Notes: generated by a model from the letters alone, not told the origin. Positions 63,501 to 64,000 are shown, counted from the first letter of the stretch. The stretch is DNA of 64,000 nt from Saxidomus purpurata (GCA_022818135.1 JAFMSR010000007.1:4915224-4979223), one strand, 5' to 3'. Program-made: numbers and translations.

Positions 63501-64000
63501 CATGTTTATAACACGTGTGTTTATTATTTTCAGAATGTGATGCAGCTTTACAAGTGTCAGATCTTCCTGACAGTATGAGTTGTTATATTGAGAGTGATTG
63601 TCTTGGATATACGTGCTGCATGTTCATCCTTCCAATACGAACTTTTCAATTTGCAGTCAAAATTGACGCTTGTGATTATACCTTGAAAGCAGTTATTGAA
63701 AATCTGACCTATAAAAAATCGCTTGTGGACTACGATTTTGGTATATATTACTTAAATACCTTTTCGTTTTAGAAAGTGTTTACTCTCATTGTACATTGAC
63801 AGGATAAAATAAAAATTGATAGGACTCTTATTCTGTTATATTAAGAGCTGGAACTTAACCGTTTTTAATGCATTGCAATTAATGAGTGAGGATGATACAT
63901 TGTGTTTCCGACGTATGTACTTTGAAATGTATTTTAAAAATAAAGCGTACATTCTCGTTGTAGGTGAAGAAACAACTTTTGACATTTTCGGGGTTTTGAA
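224..64000 (+). CDS. Giant multi-exon gene: lipid-transfer-protein / LECT2-like / tandem Cys-module protein (partial at both ends)
   Basis: This is one gene of at least 52 exons whose intron phases agree at every junction, so I treat it as one transcript. Approximate residues within the window product: 1-389 superhelical lipid-transfer-protein region; 390-650 unrecognised amphipathic helices; 650-825 LECT2-like M23-fold domain; 826-893 acidic linker with a furin site; 894-991 helical segment and SAP-like motif; then nine ABCD modules. By family knowledge, large lipid transfer proteins are secreted and bind or carry lipid; the LECT2-like and Cys-rich parts also suggest an extracellular protein. 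Neither the signal peptide nor the stop codon is in the window. Introns of over 300 bases in which I see only AT-rich sequence and which have no entry of their own are: 9137-9699, 9893-10511, 10789-11129, 11670-12208, 12368-12783, 25905-26550, 27120-27556, 30702-31200, 31323-31716, 36203-36990, 37131-37510, 40560-40985, 44539-44998, 47878-48228, 56959-57559, 60348-60935, 61091-61488, 62114-62463 and 62625-63225. Confidence 0.9.
546..720 (+). CDS. Exon 2: lipid-transfer-protein superhelix
   Basis: Flanked by 'cctttcag' and 'gtaaca'. The phrases NAVTDAFGAIGDIRSQK and IPKDEQLIERILSSFV are close to the repeated helix pairs of vitellogenin and MTP, in which a 'D-A-x-G..G-T/D' turn precedes 'L'-rich helices. 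Ends in phase 0. Confidence 0.88.
782..847. repeat. Three perfect 22-bp tandem copies
   Basis: Unit 'aatttcttgcatatcggatc' plus 'gg', at 782-803, 804-825 and 826-847, identical. Lies in the intron just before the dispersed repeat at 871. Confidence 0.95.
871..1089 (+). repeat. Dispersed repeat, copy interrupted by insertion
   Basis: From 'tcggaaaaatcagtc' to 'cacctcgggtaac' this matches 3799-4052 in the same direction, with small differences. Its continuation 'tgttttgc' is found beyond the element at 1090-3738. Confidence 0.75.
1090..3738. mobile_element. Candidate DNA transposon, non-coding, with inverted ends
   Basis: Left end 'caggggcgtagctt' and right end 'aagctacgcccctgg' are inverted copies. 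The element splits the repeat at 871, while the copy at 3799 is unsplit at the same point ('gggtaac|tgttttgc'). 'aac' lies on both sides and may be a short target duplication. The CAGGGGCG start resembles hAT or related ends, but no transposase is visible. Inside lies a relic of the 52-kb array family near 3070-3235. Confidence 0.55.
3799..4092 (+). repeat. Dispersed repeat, uninterrupted copy with terminal hairpin
   Basis: Second copy of the 871 repeat. It runs through the insertion point intact and ends in a small hairpin ('gggtaac ... gttaccc', 4046-4092). Confidence 0.65.
4619..4808 (+). CDS. Exon 3: lipid-transfer-protein superhelix
   Basis: Follows a 3.9-kb repeat-rich intron. Contains MSCLTFGGMLKSIKKYGK and ends with HTKLGMH; family members typically read 'lgsla..l...g....a..iv..lh..lglHd' here. 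The last base G plus AT of exon 4 makes Asp, giving LGMHD as in the family. Confidence 0.88.
4958..6405. repeat. ~153-bp tandem array of mollusc type
   Basis: Starts with 'agctcacctgacc' and 'cgtccgtccgtcgg', then about eight diverged units marked by 'ttagatatttggcatgtagc' near 5208, 5358, 5515, 5676, 5829, 5971, 6125 and 6275. Same family as the array at 32390. Open frames here are chance. Confidence 0.85.
6430..7385. repeat. Minisatellite of ~22-bp units
   Basis: Dozens of imperfect copies of 'gacttccttagcaaccagt', directly after the 153-bp array. Remainder of the intron up to 9063 shows short duplications near 8670-8960 ('gcaagtatgagccgaagctg' twice) and otherwise nothing I recognise. Confidence 0.85.
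9064..9136 (+). CDS. Exon 4: superhelix linker ending in Arg run
   Basis: The acceptor is 'ctctgctacag' at 9063, not the earlier 'ccctag' at 9052, because only this choice keeps phase with exon 3 (phase 1 in) and exon 5 (phase 2 out). Encodes LPENYAQQLYIPASY and then GLLH. The split codon AG|A and the next codons give four consecutive arginines. Confidence 0.75.
9700..9892 (+). CDS. Exon 5: superhelix, 'TLGNAGL' motif
   Basis: Begins after 'gctgtacag'. Encodes RRATMTEEES, then KVILLDTLGNAGL and WIKRAGVHALRSF, which are hallmarks of the vitellogenin / apolipophorin superhelical domain ('LLxTLGNAGL...W.RRAGVHALR'). Frames further upstream contain stops, which fixes the start. Ends in phase 0. 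Confidence 0.9.
10512..10788 (+). CDS. Exon 6: end of superhelix and start of lipid-binding sheet
   Basis: Encodes VRYEAKLQLEAHPL, then PGIDWRKDIGGESIGASLGL and IMQNLLDLHIG. The 'I-D-W-K/R-K-x-I-G' phrase marks the passage from the helical domain to the first lipid-binding beta sheet in this family. Starts in phase 0 and ends in phase 1. Confidence 0.9.
11130..11275 (+). CDS. Exon 7: beta-rich segment of the lipid-binding region
   Basis: Phase 1 in, phase 0 out. Alternating hydrophobic strands (GQLLINVQDEAYAKVHVGF, then LNFDFYVARICF) resemble the C-sheet / A-sheet of a lipid transfer protein. Ends with GGTQYNMNILQ before 'gtaaga'. Confidence 0.85.
11493..11669 (+). CDS. Exon 8: amphipathic helices, family not recognised
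   Basis: Exactly 59 codons, phase 0 at both ends. Amphipathic helices such as LVTEFGKVVKSVTGAI and FSLKDIVEDFVGSFEALA. It could belong to the lipid-binding cavity or be a separate helical bundle. Confidence 0.85.
12209..12367 (+). CDS. Exon 9: amphipathic helices
   Basis: 53 codons, phase 0 at both ends, between 'atacacag' and 'gtatgt'. Encodes AVSLSSTAYTALDRF and KYTEAIVGLYERITEDVM. Continues the helical region; no family recognised. Confidence 0.85.
12784..12904 (+). CDS. Exon 10: amphipathic helices (3' end ambiguous)
   Basis: Encodes SIVEAVNIIIPQAAEQIF and FMNIFKDWKTSLF. I end it at the donor 'gtattg' (phase 1), which matches exon 11. The stronger-looking 'gtacgt' at 12927 gives phase 2 and does not fit. 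A third choice, 12930 (phase 0) with an acceptor at 16692, also keeps frame. Confidence 0.75.
13200..14300. repeat. Diverged ~650-bp tandem duplication in intron
   Basis: The segment near 13250-13330 ('gggtttaccgatttcgataaa', a21-base phrase shortened here to its core 'accgatttcgata') recurs near 13925-13990. 'tgtctagtgaat' near 13445 and 14095, and 'gtcttactggtt' / 'gtcttattggtt' near 13590 and 14200, keep the same order and spacing. Old and strongly diverged. Confidence 0.5.
15600..16275. repeat. Two short-period diverged repeats
   Basis: Near 15650-15800 a unit with 'cataagcatatttc' appears twice. At 15955-16270 about five units of ~55-60 bp share 'gacttttgttttcttgtgt' and 'ctcttcatacc'. 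The open frames on both strands here come from this repeat. The rest of the intron to 16684 shows nothing I recognise. Confidence 0.6.
16685..16848 (+). CDS. Exon 11: helical segment
   Basis: Lies after a 3.8-kb intron, acceptor 'attttgctag'. Encodes LEPYWKNVTEVFENEIIDL and GQRWVQEQLENDQVL, strongly helical, with one N-glycosylation sequon (NVT). The donor is the less common 'gttagt'. Phase 0 out. Confidence 0.8.
16849..17643. other. Intron, nothing recognised
   Basis: AT-rich sequence between exons 11 and 12, with no convincing repeat or reading frame. Confidence 0.6.
17644..17804 (+). CDS. Exon 12: helical segment
   Basis: The real frame is LRANVLQELRSVMMVI, then EDFGGGYMKNFITLFNTF and AYNTLRNG; a longer overlapping open frame in another phase is a shadow. 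Acceptor 'agggccag' (phase 0), donor 'gtaaga' (phase 2). Last exon before the LECT2-like domain. Confidence 0.8.
17805..20200. other. Long intron, possible old retroelement fragment
   Basis: Mostly plain AT-rich sequence. The part near 19000-19560 is less AT-rich than its surroundings and might be a decayed retroelement read on the minus strand, but I find no diagnostic motif. Confidence 0.4.
20201..20387 (+). CDS. Exon 13: LECT2-like / M23-fold domain, first part
   Basis: Contains TGGGCSGNGF, matching the LECT2 'G-H-G-C-G' region, then KEYIMKGVDLQIEEGHT. LECT2 and M23 peptidases have H-x-G-x-D here; this protein has M-K-G-V-D, so the first zinc-binding His is replaced by Met while the Asp is kept. 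The part before it includes a Cys (QTCHKDF). Phase 0 out. Confidence 0.85.
20640..21420. repeat. ~150-bp tandem array of mollusc type
   Basis: Units marked by 'gtgacctagttt' and 'gacctagatttcatc', near 20650, 20800, 20980, 21125 and 21260. A family common in bivalve introns by my recollection. Confidence 0.75.
21486..21570. repeat. Long A tract
   Basis: About 80 bases of almost pure A, broken by a few T. Follows the array at 20640 and may be the tail of a retroposed element; also a likely site of length error. Confidence 0.85.
21856..22016 (+). CDS. Exon 14: LECT2-like domain, middle part, with a one-base frameshift
   Basis: The flanking exons require phase 0 at both ends, yet the exon is 161 bases long. 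It starts in frame as VVSPF, matching LECT2 'TVYAPF', and then the sensible frame (GSIYLSKDDDEIVIESGE) is shifted by one base at the run cccctttt / gggg near 21869. A single missing base in the T or G run explains this: an assembly or sequencing slip, a null allele, or decay. Ends PTYDEQV before 'gtaatt'. Confidence 0.8.
22351..22615. repeat. Foldback: three copies of one phrase, the middle one inverted
   Basis: 'aaaattggcgtgtt' followed by 'cttcaaatgtaagttcttc' occurs at 22358-22395 and 22560-22598. The inverted copy ('ttgaagtcaaacacgcc') is at 22474-22495. The rest of the intron (22017-23419) shows nothing clear. Confidence 0.8.
23420..23599 (+). CDS. Exon 15: LECT2-like domain, last part with HxH motif
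   Basis: Exactly 60 codons, phase 0 at both ends. Encodes VGAGDAIGTAKK, FNHIHLAI and DPSAYIA, matching the last M23/LECT2 part ('kkGe.lGt', 'HvHie', 'DPtaYl'). Both histidines of HxH are present. It ends with CDDYKLVFL. Confidence 0.88.
24692..24945 (+). repeat. Dispersed repeat, first copy
   Basis: From 'gagttccttatccacaactc' to 'cagtcatttttcgat' this matches 35600-35848 almost base for base. Here only the right arm of the hairpin seen at 35511 is present. The rest of the intron from 23600 is unremarkable. Confidence 0.85.
25090..25228 (+). CDS. Exon 16: acidic linker
   Basis: Low-complexity acidic sequence: GPRGRNDEDTTEEVPAGEEE followed by SDMDESARP. Probably disordered, joining the LECT2-like domain to the processing site in the next exon. 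Phase 0 in, phase 1 out. Confidence 0.8.
25785..25830. repeat. (TA)n/(TG)n microsatellite next to splice acceptor
   Basis: A run of 'ta' then 'tg' units ending about 10 bases before the exon 17 acceptor. The rest of the intron (25229-25784) shows nothing recognised. Confidence 0.8.
25839..25904 (+). CDS. Exon 17: predicted furin cleavage site
   Basis: A 66-base exon, phase 1 in and out. Encodes KIYSELNDQQRRKKRGIFNE. RRKKR|G is a strong furin-type proprotein convertase site, placed right after an acidic disordered linker. Members of the vitellogenin / apolipophorin family are commonly cut at such sites. The acceptor lies just behind a TA/TG microsatellite. Confidence 0.82.
26551..26705 (+). 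CDS. Exon 18: D-type helical segment ('module 0')
   Basis: Encodes ASVKDLIADVKAFLKRLSI, IIQFLDEFGF and ATLMKTVR. Its layout matches exon 23 and, more distantly, the D exons of later modules (helix, 'L..LG', helix). Phase 1 in, phase 0 out. Confidence 0.83.
26981..27119 (+). CDS. Exon 19: SAP-like motif
   Basis: After NKPCLPPARMS it reads DLKMELFSRGKDSEGSREEM, then IRTLILLDN. This fits the SAP pattern (L-x-x-E-L-x-x-R-G ... G-x-x-x-E-L/M-I-x-x-L). SAP motifs are usually nucleic-acid binding and nuclear, so its presence in a secreted-type protein is odd; a helix-turn-helix of similar shape is the alternative. Phase 1 out. Confidence 0.8.
27557..27775 (+). CDS. Exon 20: module 1, A domain (divergent)
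   Basis: Encodes SCPWITLNLPDDGPMYC, then CLGIECCLTIEAFGLL. Keeps the C...C...CC core but lacks the later Cys of 'I-D-x-C-x-Y' (here VDLDIV) and the closing Y-E-W-G. This is the most diverged A domain. Phase 1 in and out. Confidence 0.85.
27907..29496 (-). mobile_element. Tc1/mariner-like transposon, broken
   Basis: Ends are inverted: 'aaattcctaaacggtcactt' on the left and its complement on the right near 29476-29496. About 1.6 kb long, in the intron before exon 21, carrying a minus-strand transposase remnant. Confidence 0.8.
28125..29233 (-). pseudogene. Tc1-like transposase remnant
   Basis: Minus strand. The start near 29233 reads MVRMTEE then a stop, then RARAVGMIQAGTHLRQ; an intron-like gap (29069-29162, gt..ag) follows; then VARTFNRRLSTIQALW and RFKQSVTTPQQDRNTII. 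The 3' part has LLQNNAPCHVTRATLAML and PPKSPDLNPIEHVWDLLKRK, the classical Tc1 end. The Asp normally found in 'Q-D-N-A-P-C-H' is Asn. With the stop and the frame breaks in the middle it cannot be active. Confidence 0.82.
29571..29637 (+). CDS. Exon 21: module 1, B strand
   Basis: 67 bases, longer than the usual 43-base B exon. Encodes IEDTVRLGLNIKFLED and LIIR, with phase 1 in and phase 2 out, exactly as in all B exons. The intron before it carries the Tc1-like element. Confidence 0.8.
29638..30570. other. Intron, nothing recognised
   Basis: AT-rich; the minus-strand open frame near 30152-30391 has low-complexity content and no recognisable motif. Confidence 0.6.
30571..30701 (+). CDS. Exon 22: module 1, C segment
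   Basis: Split codon gives Arg, then YKLKITSTHLTVTFGAGLC and DVNDCFVFHYLL. Keeps the two cysteines of the C exon, though the tail lacks the 'P-x-P-x-C' seen later. Phase 2 in, phase 1 out. Confidence 0.83.
31201..31322 (+). CDS. Exon 23: module 1, D helices
   Basis: Encodes IDSVKQMVANLDTNFSEQL, then DKFLEELGVSAE. Comparable with exon 18 and the later D exons; here the D unit is split, with its Cys-bearing end in exon 24. Phase 1 in, phase 0 out. Confidence 0.85.
31717..31858 (+). CDS. Exon 24: module 1, second SAP-like motif
   Basis: Encodes SQFCPLPKNYEYAELAEFL, then HNQPSTGERYDLEQRYIDTR. The layout matches exon 19 (Cys-Leu-Pro, then L-x-x-F-L ... G-x-R-x-D-L-x-x-R). The donor is taken at 'gtaaat' (phase 1); a second possible donor 'gtattg' lies 9 bases on and also keeps phase. 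Later modules have no such exon. Confidence 0.78.
31881..32224. mobile_element. Small foldback element behind exon 24
   Basis: 'taaagttatattacccttca' on the left faces 'ttgaagggtaatatcacttt' on the right as inverted ends about 340 bp apart. It begins 22 bases after the chosen exon 24 donor, so the open reading that runs past that donor is element sequence. Confidence 0.5.
32390..33250. repeat. Array of two mollusc-type repeats
   Basis: Begins 'gctcacctgagtgagc' with 'gtccggcgtcgtccg'. Two units of the 153-bp family follow ('cttagatatttggcat' near 32599 and 32755), then ~100-bp units marked by 'gttttgcatgcagatttcaa' near 32957, 33070 and 33163. A further unit lies at 34319, behind the duplication at 33470. 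Confidence 0.7.
33470..34230. repeat. ~380-bp tandem duplication
   Basis: 'gggtcgcgaaaatagg' and 'acaaacgaaaaatc' at 33610 recur at 33986, with the same following order ('ggtatcaa', 'tgattaa...taatcaaaaacattt', 'aggaggggaat'). It splits the ~100-bp array at 32390. Confidence 0.75.
34867..35109 (+). CDS. Exon 25: module 2, A domain (divergent)
   Basis: Encodes CEVLGTSFTLPKMKN, ISDDCMRIDACMEF, ELDPCNYVIRAAFE and LLFEYEWG. The usual CC is AC and the 'C-H-I-P' Cys is missing, but the end is canonical. Phase 1 in and out. Confidence 0.86.
35320..35444. repeat. Long hairpin 1
   Basis: Left arm 'atcaagtgatttcatattgg' plus 'ccttgttatttgtcc' pairs with the right arm ending 35444; about 50 bases per arm and a short G/C-rich loop. 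Near-perfect. Confidence 0.9.
35511..35634. repeat. Long hairpin 2
   Basis: Left arm 'gagttgtggataaggaaatc' (35521) pairs with 'gatttccttatccacaactc' (35605). Including 'ggttgagatacgt' / 'acgtatctcaacc', each arm is about 52 bases. Sits 67 bases after hairpin 1. Confidence 0.9.
35600..35848 (+). repeat. Dispersed repeat, second copy
   Basis: Matches 24692-24945. The right arm of hairpin 2 is its first part. No further feature is seen between it and exon 26 at 36160. Confidence 0.85.
36160..36202 (+). CDS. Exon 26: module 2, B strand
   Basis: 43 bases between 'tatttacag' and 'gtgagt'. Encodes GRLEKVKLSKTVFL plus a split Thr codon. Found from the module phase rule (1 in, 2 out). Confidence 0.78.
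36991..37130 (+). CDS. Exon 27: module 2, C segment
   Basis: Acceptor 'aacatatcag'. Encodes FRIEKNDERKEFEVDLGLQL, then GFAIPIPVCN. A longer open frame over the same bases in another phase is a shadow. The cysteines before P-I-P-V-C are absent. Phase 2 in, phase 1 out. Confidence 0.83.
37511..37645 (+). CDS. Exon 28: module 2, D helices
   Basis: Encodes NLQDLARALGGHLNRDVF, KKLGIDSLFSTGTC and ends SSPHG. Short D exon (135 bases) without the 'N-G-W-x-N' ending. Phase 1 in and out. Confidence 0.85.
37646..39041. other. Intron, nothing recognised
   Basis: Plain AT-rich sequence between modules 2 and 3. The minus-strand open frame at 38965-39270 is a shadow of exon 29. Confidence 0.6.
39042..39290 (+). 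CDS. Exon 29: module 3, A domain
   Basis: Encodes DCPPDLSMIVTVPEKL, LKCELADNCFGVICCIDI, MKMDPCEFSVDAGIG and SYEWG. Cysteine pattern is complete (C, C, C, CC, C). Slightly longer than later A domains. Phase 1 in and out. Confidence 0.88.
39527..39581 (+). CDS. Exon 30: module 3, B strand
   Basis: 55 bases between 'cttataag' and 'gtaaga'. Encodes GKPGTITFGKGNPAPVVI plus a split Arg codon; four residues longer than the common B exon. Phase 1 in, 2 out. Confidence 0.82.
39582..40395. other. Intron, nothing recognised
   Basis: AT-rich, with no clear repeat; the minus-strand frame near 40086-40322 has no motif. Confidence 0.6.
40396..40559 (+). CDS. Exon 31: module 3, C segment
   Basis: Encodes RYVLDKYQDGFIVDFSVNIC, then IKFCIPENGL and TIPACDIS. 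Three cysteines as in the canonical C exon. Phase 2 in, 1 out. Confidence 0.88.
40986..41159 (+). CDS. Exon 32: module 3, D helices
   Basis: Encodes DFSLKEWLDEKGGDINVDL, FKLLGIDEFLLSPAC and SNGWNN, the full D consensus. Phase 1 in and out. Confidence 0.88.
41210..41605. repeat. Mollusc-type interspersed repeat
   Basis: Phrases 'caaaggtcaaggttacagtg' and 'gatcaataa' recur in two half-units (near 41390 and 41515: 'aacaggtcacaggtccaag'). Ends with 'catttcttgtttttg'. Confidence 0.6.
41872..42397. mobile_element. MITE-like element with inverted ends
   Basis: Ends 'tataggagtgatcg' and 'cgatcactcctata' are perfect inverted 14-mers, 526 bp apart end to end, with no coding content. Flanked by 'tta'/'tag', compatible with a TA-type target. 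Confidence 0.75.
42808..43282. mobile_element. Pogo/Tigger-like MITE candidate
   Basis: Left 'cagttaaacttcgataatgc' and right complement 'cagtgaaactttcattaact' resemble the 'CAGT-aaac-tcgataa-tcga' ends of pogo-type elements. Inside, 'gctcgggttat' and 'cctcgggttattga' repeat. The open frames on both strands are by-products. Confidence 0.6.
43600..44190. repeat. ~147-bp tandem repeat, three to four units
   Basis: 'agtatgaagtctagttgtgc' near 43820 (variant), 43964 and 44112, each followed by 'gtcac..ctcaaaggtcaatgtc' and 'cttcttctc'. Ends about 130 bases before exon 33. Confidence 0.75.
44323..44538 (+). CDS. Exon 33: module 4, A domain
   Basis: Encodes CPLSFVKLKDILPESMSC, HIPDHCTGIDCCVDI, DIDLCNYVVSGGIE and FEYEWG. 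Fully canonical Cys pattern. Phase 1 in and out. Confidence 0.9.
44999..45041 (+). CDS. Exon 34: module 4, B strand
   Basis: 43 bases between 'tttttaag' and 'gtaagt'. Encodes GKTEVVTILNIFRL plus a split Thr codon. Phase 1 in, 2 out. Confidence 0.85.
45555..46598. mobile_element. TIR element with tRNA-like core
   Basis: Left 'tatactggattcataccagt' plus 'tgtcgggcg' faces the right 'cgcccgagaactggtagg' plus 'aatccagtata' as inverted ends, about 1.04 kb apart. No transposase seen. Contains the polymerase III-like boxes annotated separately. Confidence 0.65.
46048..46115 (+). ncRNA. tRNA-derived SINE-like head (A and B boxes)
   Basis: 'tggtcgagtgg' at 46056-46066 fits the A box and 'gttcaaggc' at 46100-46108 fits the B box, with tRNA-like spacing. 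A functional tRNA is unlikely because I see no acceptor stem; a SINE head is the better reading. Confidence 0.45.
46880..47335. repeat. Diverged tandem repeat
   Basis: 'gaggcctctagtggggtggt' near 46894, 'gaggctctcggtggggtagg' near 47132 and 'ccgaggggtgga' near 47304 mark three old units of about 170-240 bp. The rest of the intron to 47719 shows nothing. Confidence 0.5.
47720..47877 (+). CDS. Exon 35: module 4, C segment
   Basis: Encodes YTIKKPSNEKIFIIDLKVAV, CMEKDDSCLLEE and VPQPGCDTSLSL. Two close cysteines and the P-x-P-x-C end are present. Phase 2 in, 1 out. Confidence 0.9.
48229..48411 (+). CDS. Exon 36: module 4, D helices
   Basis: Encodes DFSMQTWLANNGIGNII, LEITGIDKYFLDEPCQI and DNWNN. 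Full D consensus, 183 bases. Phase 1 in and out. Confidence 0.9.
48412..49651. other. Intron, nothing recognised
   Basis: AT-rich sequence between modules 4 and 5; the forward open frame at 49360-49584 has no motif and no supporting splice phase. Confidence 0.6.
49652..49864 (+). CDS. Exon 37: module 5, A domain
   Basis: Encodes ECLKLGIDLPTLPDTTVC, APSCTAVECCTELEYI, SIDFCNFTISGAIE and LNYDWG. Canonical cysteines; W-G kept, with Asp for Glu. NFT is a possible glycosylation site. Phase 1 in and out. Confidence 0.9.
50119..50161 (+). CDS. Exon 38: module 5, B strand
   Basis: 43 bases between 'ttgttacag' and 'gtattg'. Encodes GQEREEAILNVIKI plus a split Arg codon. Phase 1 in, 2 out. Confidence 0.84.
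50162..51505. other. Intron, nothing recognised
   Basis: Plain AT-rich sequence between exons 38 and 39. Confidence 0.6.
51506..51663 (+). CDS. Exon 39: module 5, C segment
   Basis: Encodes RYSISKTDKYFIIDLSLLVC, MDVKTSCQLDLK and VPIPICNMDM. Phase 2 in, 1 out. Followed by a 3.5-kb intron filled by a tandem array. Confidence 0.88.
52170..54032. repeat. Large mollusc-type tandem array
   Basis: Two starts, 'gcccgaagggtggcatatta' with a 'ccgtccgtccgtc' run, near 52181 and 52911; two ends, 'gggggcattcgtcact' with 'gagggacagctcttgtt', near 53730 and 53994. In between are many units with 'gtgtccggactgtaac', 'gcattgaaggattttaaaat' and 'caaaggtcaaggtcacac'. Confidence 0.9.
53034..53574. repeat. Perfect 253-bp tandem duplication
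   Basis: 53034-53286 and 53287-53539 look identical base for base, followed by a partial third copy from 53540. Neighbouring units are diverged, so this is recent or an assembly effect. Confidence 0.9.
54033..55144. other. Intron remainder, nothing recognised
   Basis: AT-rich sequence between the array and exon 40; the minus-strand frame at 54498-54725 has no motif. Confidence 0.55.
55145..55318 (+). CDS. Exon 40: module 5, D helices
   Basis: Encodes FSLNTWLNNVGHDIKNSL, LDLKKFLLVPECSTDDD and LSNGFSS. Split first codon gives Asn instead of the usual Asp. Phase 1 in and out. Confidence 0.89.
55440..56130. repeat. ~165-bp tandem repeat, four units
   Basis: 'gagttattgtcctttgatat' near 55587 and variants near 55750, 55920 and 56082 ('tattgccctttgattgtttc'), each preceded by 'catgtttcagtcgggtga'-like sequence. 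Lies between exons 40 and 41. Confidence 0.7.
56396..56605 (+). CDS. Exon 41: module 6, A domain
   Basis: Encodes DCNATLSLPILPDEVVC, HIPDVCTGLECCIYI, LLDACIYKITIGIE and LLHYQFG. The closing Y-E-W-G is Y-Q-F-G. NAT is a possible glycosylation site. Phase 1 in and out. Confidence 0.9.
56916..56958 (+). CDS. Exon 42: module 6, B strand
   Basis: 43 bases between 'attttag' and 'gtaagt'. Encodes GTVHHFFLAGVFRI plus a split Asp codon. Phase 1 in, 2 out. Confidence 0.84.
57560..57720 (+). CDS. Exon 43: module 6, C segment
   Basis: Encodes FKIDDLQGKKMFVVNLAISV, CFERNDCIFTAT and IPKPLCNWNN. Phase 2 in, 1 out. Confidence 0.89.
57721..58933. other. Intron, nothing recognised
   Basis: AT-rich sequence between exons 43 and 44, with no clear repeat. 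Confidence 0.6.
58934..59110 (+). CDS. Exon 44: module 6, D helices
   Basis: Encodes DYSLKNWLNSEGIQLGG, HELGIGEYLKDDQC and GNGWNN. Its donor 'gtaaat' lies only 8 bases before the end of a TIR element. Phase 1 in and out. Confidence 0.89.
59119..59732. mobile_element. TIR element directly behind the exon 44 donor
   Basis: 'tatatatgaccgacgtcgca' plus 'aaatgggccttcgga' on the left pairs with 'tccgaaggcccattttcacg' plus 'tcgctggtcatata' on the right, about 37 bases per end. 614 bp, no coding content beyond chance. The intron from here to 60094 is otherwise plain. Confidence 0.8.
60095..60347 (+). CDS. Exon 45: module 7, fused A+B exon
   Basis: Encodes ECPGTAAEVSLPNDMTC, HVPNYCTGISCCLDI, SIDTCSYAFAIGIE and LNYKWG, then runs on without an intron into the B strand TVETVSLFGVLSLR. 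Elsewhere A and B are separate exons. Phase 1 in, phase 2 out, as expected for A plus B. Confidence 0.9.
60936..61090 (+). CDS. Exon 46: module 7, C segment
   Basis: Encodes RYKVQNLETEKQLLVDMQL, SICFETNSCEQKI and IPKIGCNWNVTLK. NVT is a possible glycosylation site. Phase 2 in, 1 out. Confidence 0.89.
61489..61653 (+). CDS. Exon 47: module 7, D helices
   Basis: Encodes DFDLTAYLESAGETLTDHL, LLEKLGVLKFLSNNVC and DRGWAN. Phase 1 in and out. Confidence 0.9.
61855..62113 (+). CDS. Exon 48: module 8, fused A+B exon
   Basis: Encodes DCTMFDASKLPLLPAPLKC, HIYAGCTAIHCCLNL, NVDTCNYRLIVGIE and FDYEWG, then runs straight into the B strand NKTLSINGVFNIK. Second consecutive module without the A/B intron. 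NKT is a possible glycosylation site. Phase 1 in, 2 out. Confidence 0.9.
62464..62624 (+). CDS. Exon 49: module 8, C segment
   Basis: Encodes YSIDDLPSSKMLLISMSIS, ACLDSKKCIFDDD and LPKPICYSDG. Phase 2 in, 1 out. Confidence 0.89.
63226..63384 (+). CDS. Exon 50: module 8, D helices
   Basis: Encodes DFSLTSWLNNAVGEVTNQL, ERLGITQYLLQPSC and DKGWRS. Phase 1 in and out. Confidence 0.9.
63534..63740 (+). CDS. Exon 51: module 9, A domain
   Basis: Encodes ECDAALQVSDLPDSMSC, ESDCLGYTCCMFIL, KIDACDYTLKAVIE and VDYDFG. The intron after it is present again, unlike modules 7 and 8. NLT is a possible glycosylation site. Phase 1 in and out. Confidence 0.9.
63964..64000 (+). CDS. Exon 52: module 9, B strand (cut by window end)
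   Basis: Acceptor 'tcgttgtag'. Encodes GEETTFDIFGVL and stops at the window edge with no stop codon, so the array continues beyond it. Confidence 0.82.

Overview
The window is AT-rich animal DNA. Coding sequence is cut into many short exons with GT..AG introns, and the introns are full of repeats of a kind I know from bivalve molluscs: arrays containing the phrases 'agctcacctga', 'ccgtccgtccgtccg' and 'caaaggtcaaggtcacac', a broken Tc1-like transposon, and several foldback or MITE-like elements. A bivalve is the best guess; this rests on remembered repeat families, not on a search.

A single plus-strand gene runs through the whole 64 kb and leaves it at both ends. I could chain 52 exons (about 8.0 kb of coding sequence, about 2,680 codons) with matching intron phase at every junction. 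In order they encode: (1) exons 1-7, the end of the superhelical part of a large lipid transfer protein (vitellogenin / apolipophorin / MTP type); (2) exons 8-12, amphipathic helical sequence I do not recognise; (3) exons 13-15, a LECT2-like M23-fold domain that keeps GVD and HxH but has Met where the first zinc-binding His should be, and whose middle exon lacks one base; (4) exons 16-17, an acidic linker ending in a furin-type RRKKR|G site; (5) exons 18-19, a helical segment plus a SAP-like motif; (6) from exon 20 to the end, nine tandem modules of about 195 residues. Each module is built from four exon types: A (Cys-rich, C-H-I-P...C-T-G-I-x-C-C ... Y-E-W-G), B (one short beta strand), C (beta strands and a Cys pair) and D (a helical 'D-F-S-L-x-x-W-L' segment). 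Intron phases are A-1-B-2-C-1-D-1-A. The ninth module is cut by the window edge.

The rest is intron. From left to right the introns hold: a nested transposon-in-repeat (0.8-4.1 kb), a ~153-bp array followed by a ~22-bp minisatellite (5-7.4 kb), diverged tandem repeats (13-16 kb), a repeat with a long A tract (20.6-21.6 kb), foldback sequences (22.3 kb), the Tc1-like element (27.9-29.5 kb), arrays and twin hairpins (32-36 kb), two MITE-like elements (41.9-43.3 kb), a TIR element with a tRNA-like core (45.5-46.6 kb), a large array with an exact 253-bp duplication (52-54 kb), and a TIR element directly behind a splice donor (59.1-59.7 kb).

The main result is the architecture: a lipid-transfer-protein front end joined to a LECT2-like domain, a predicted furin cut, and a long array of Cys-rich modules. 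I do not know of a described protein with this arrangement.
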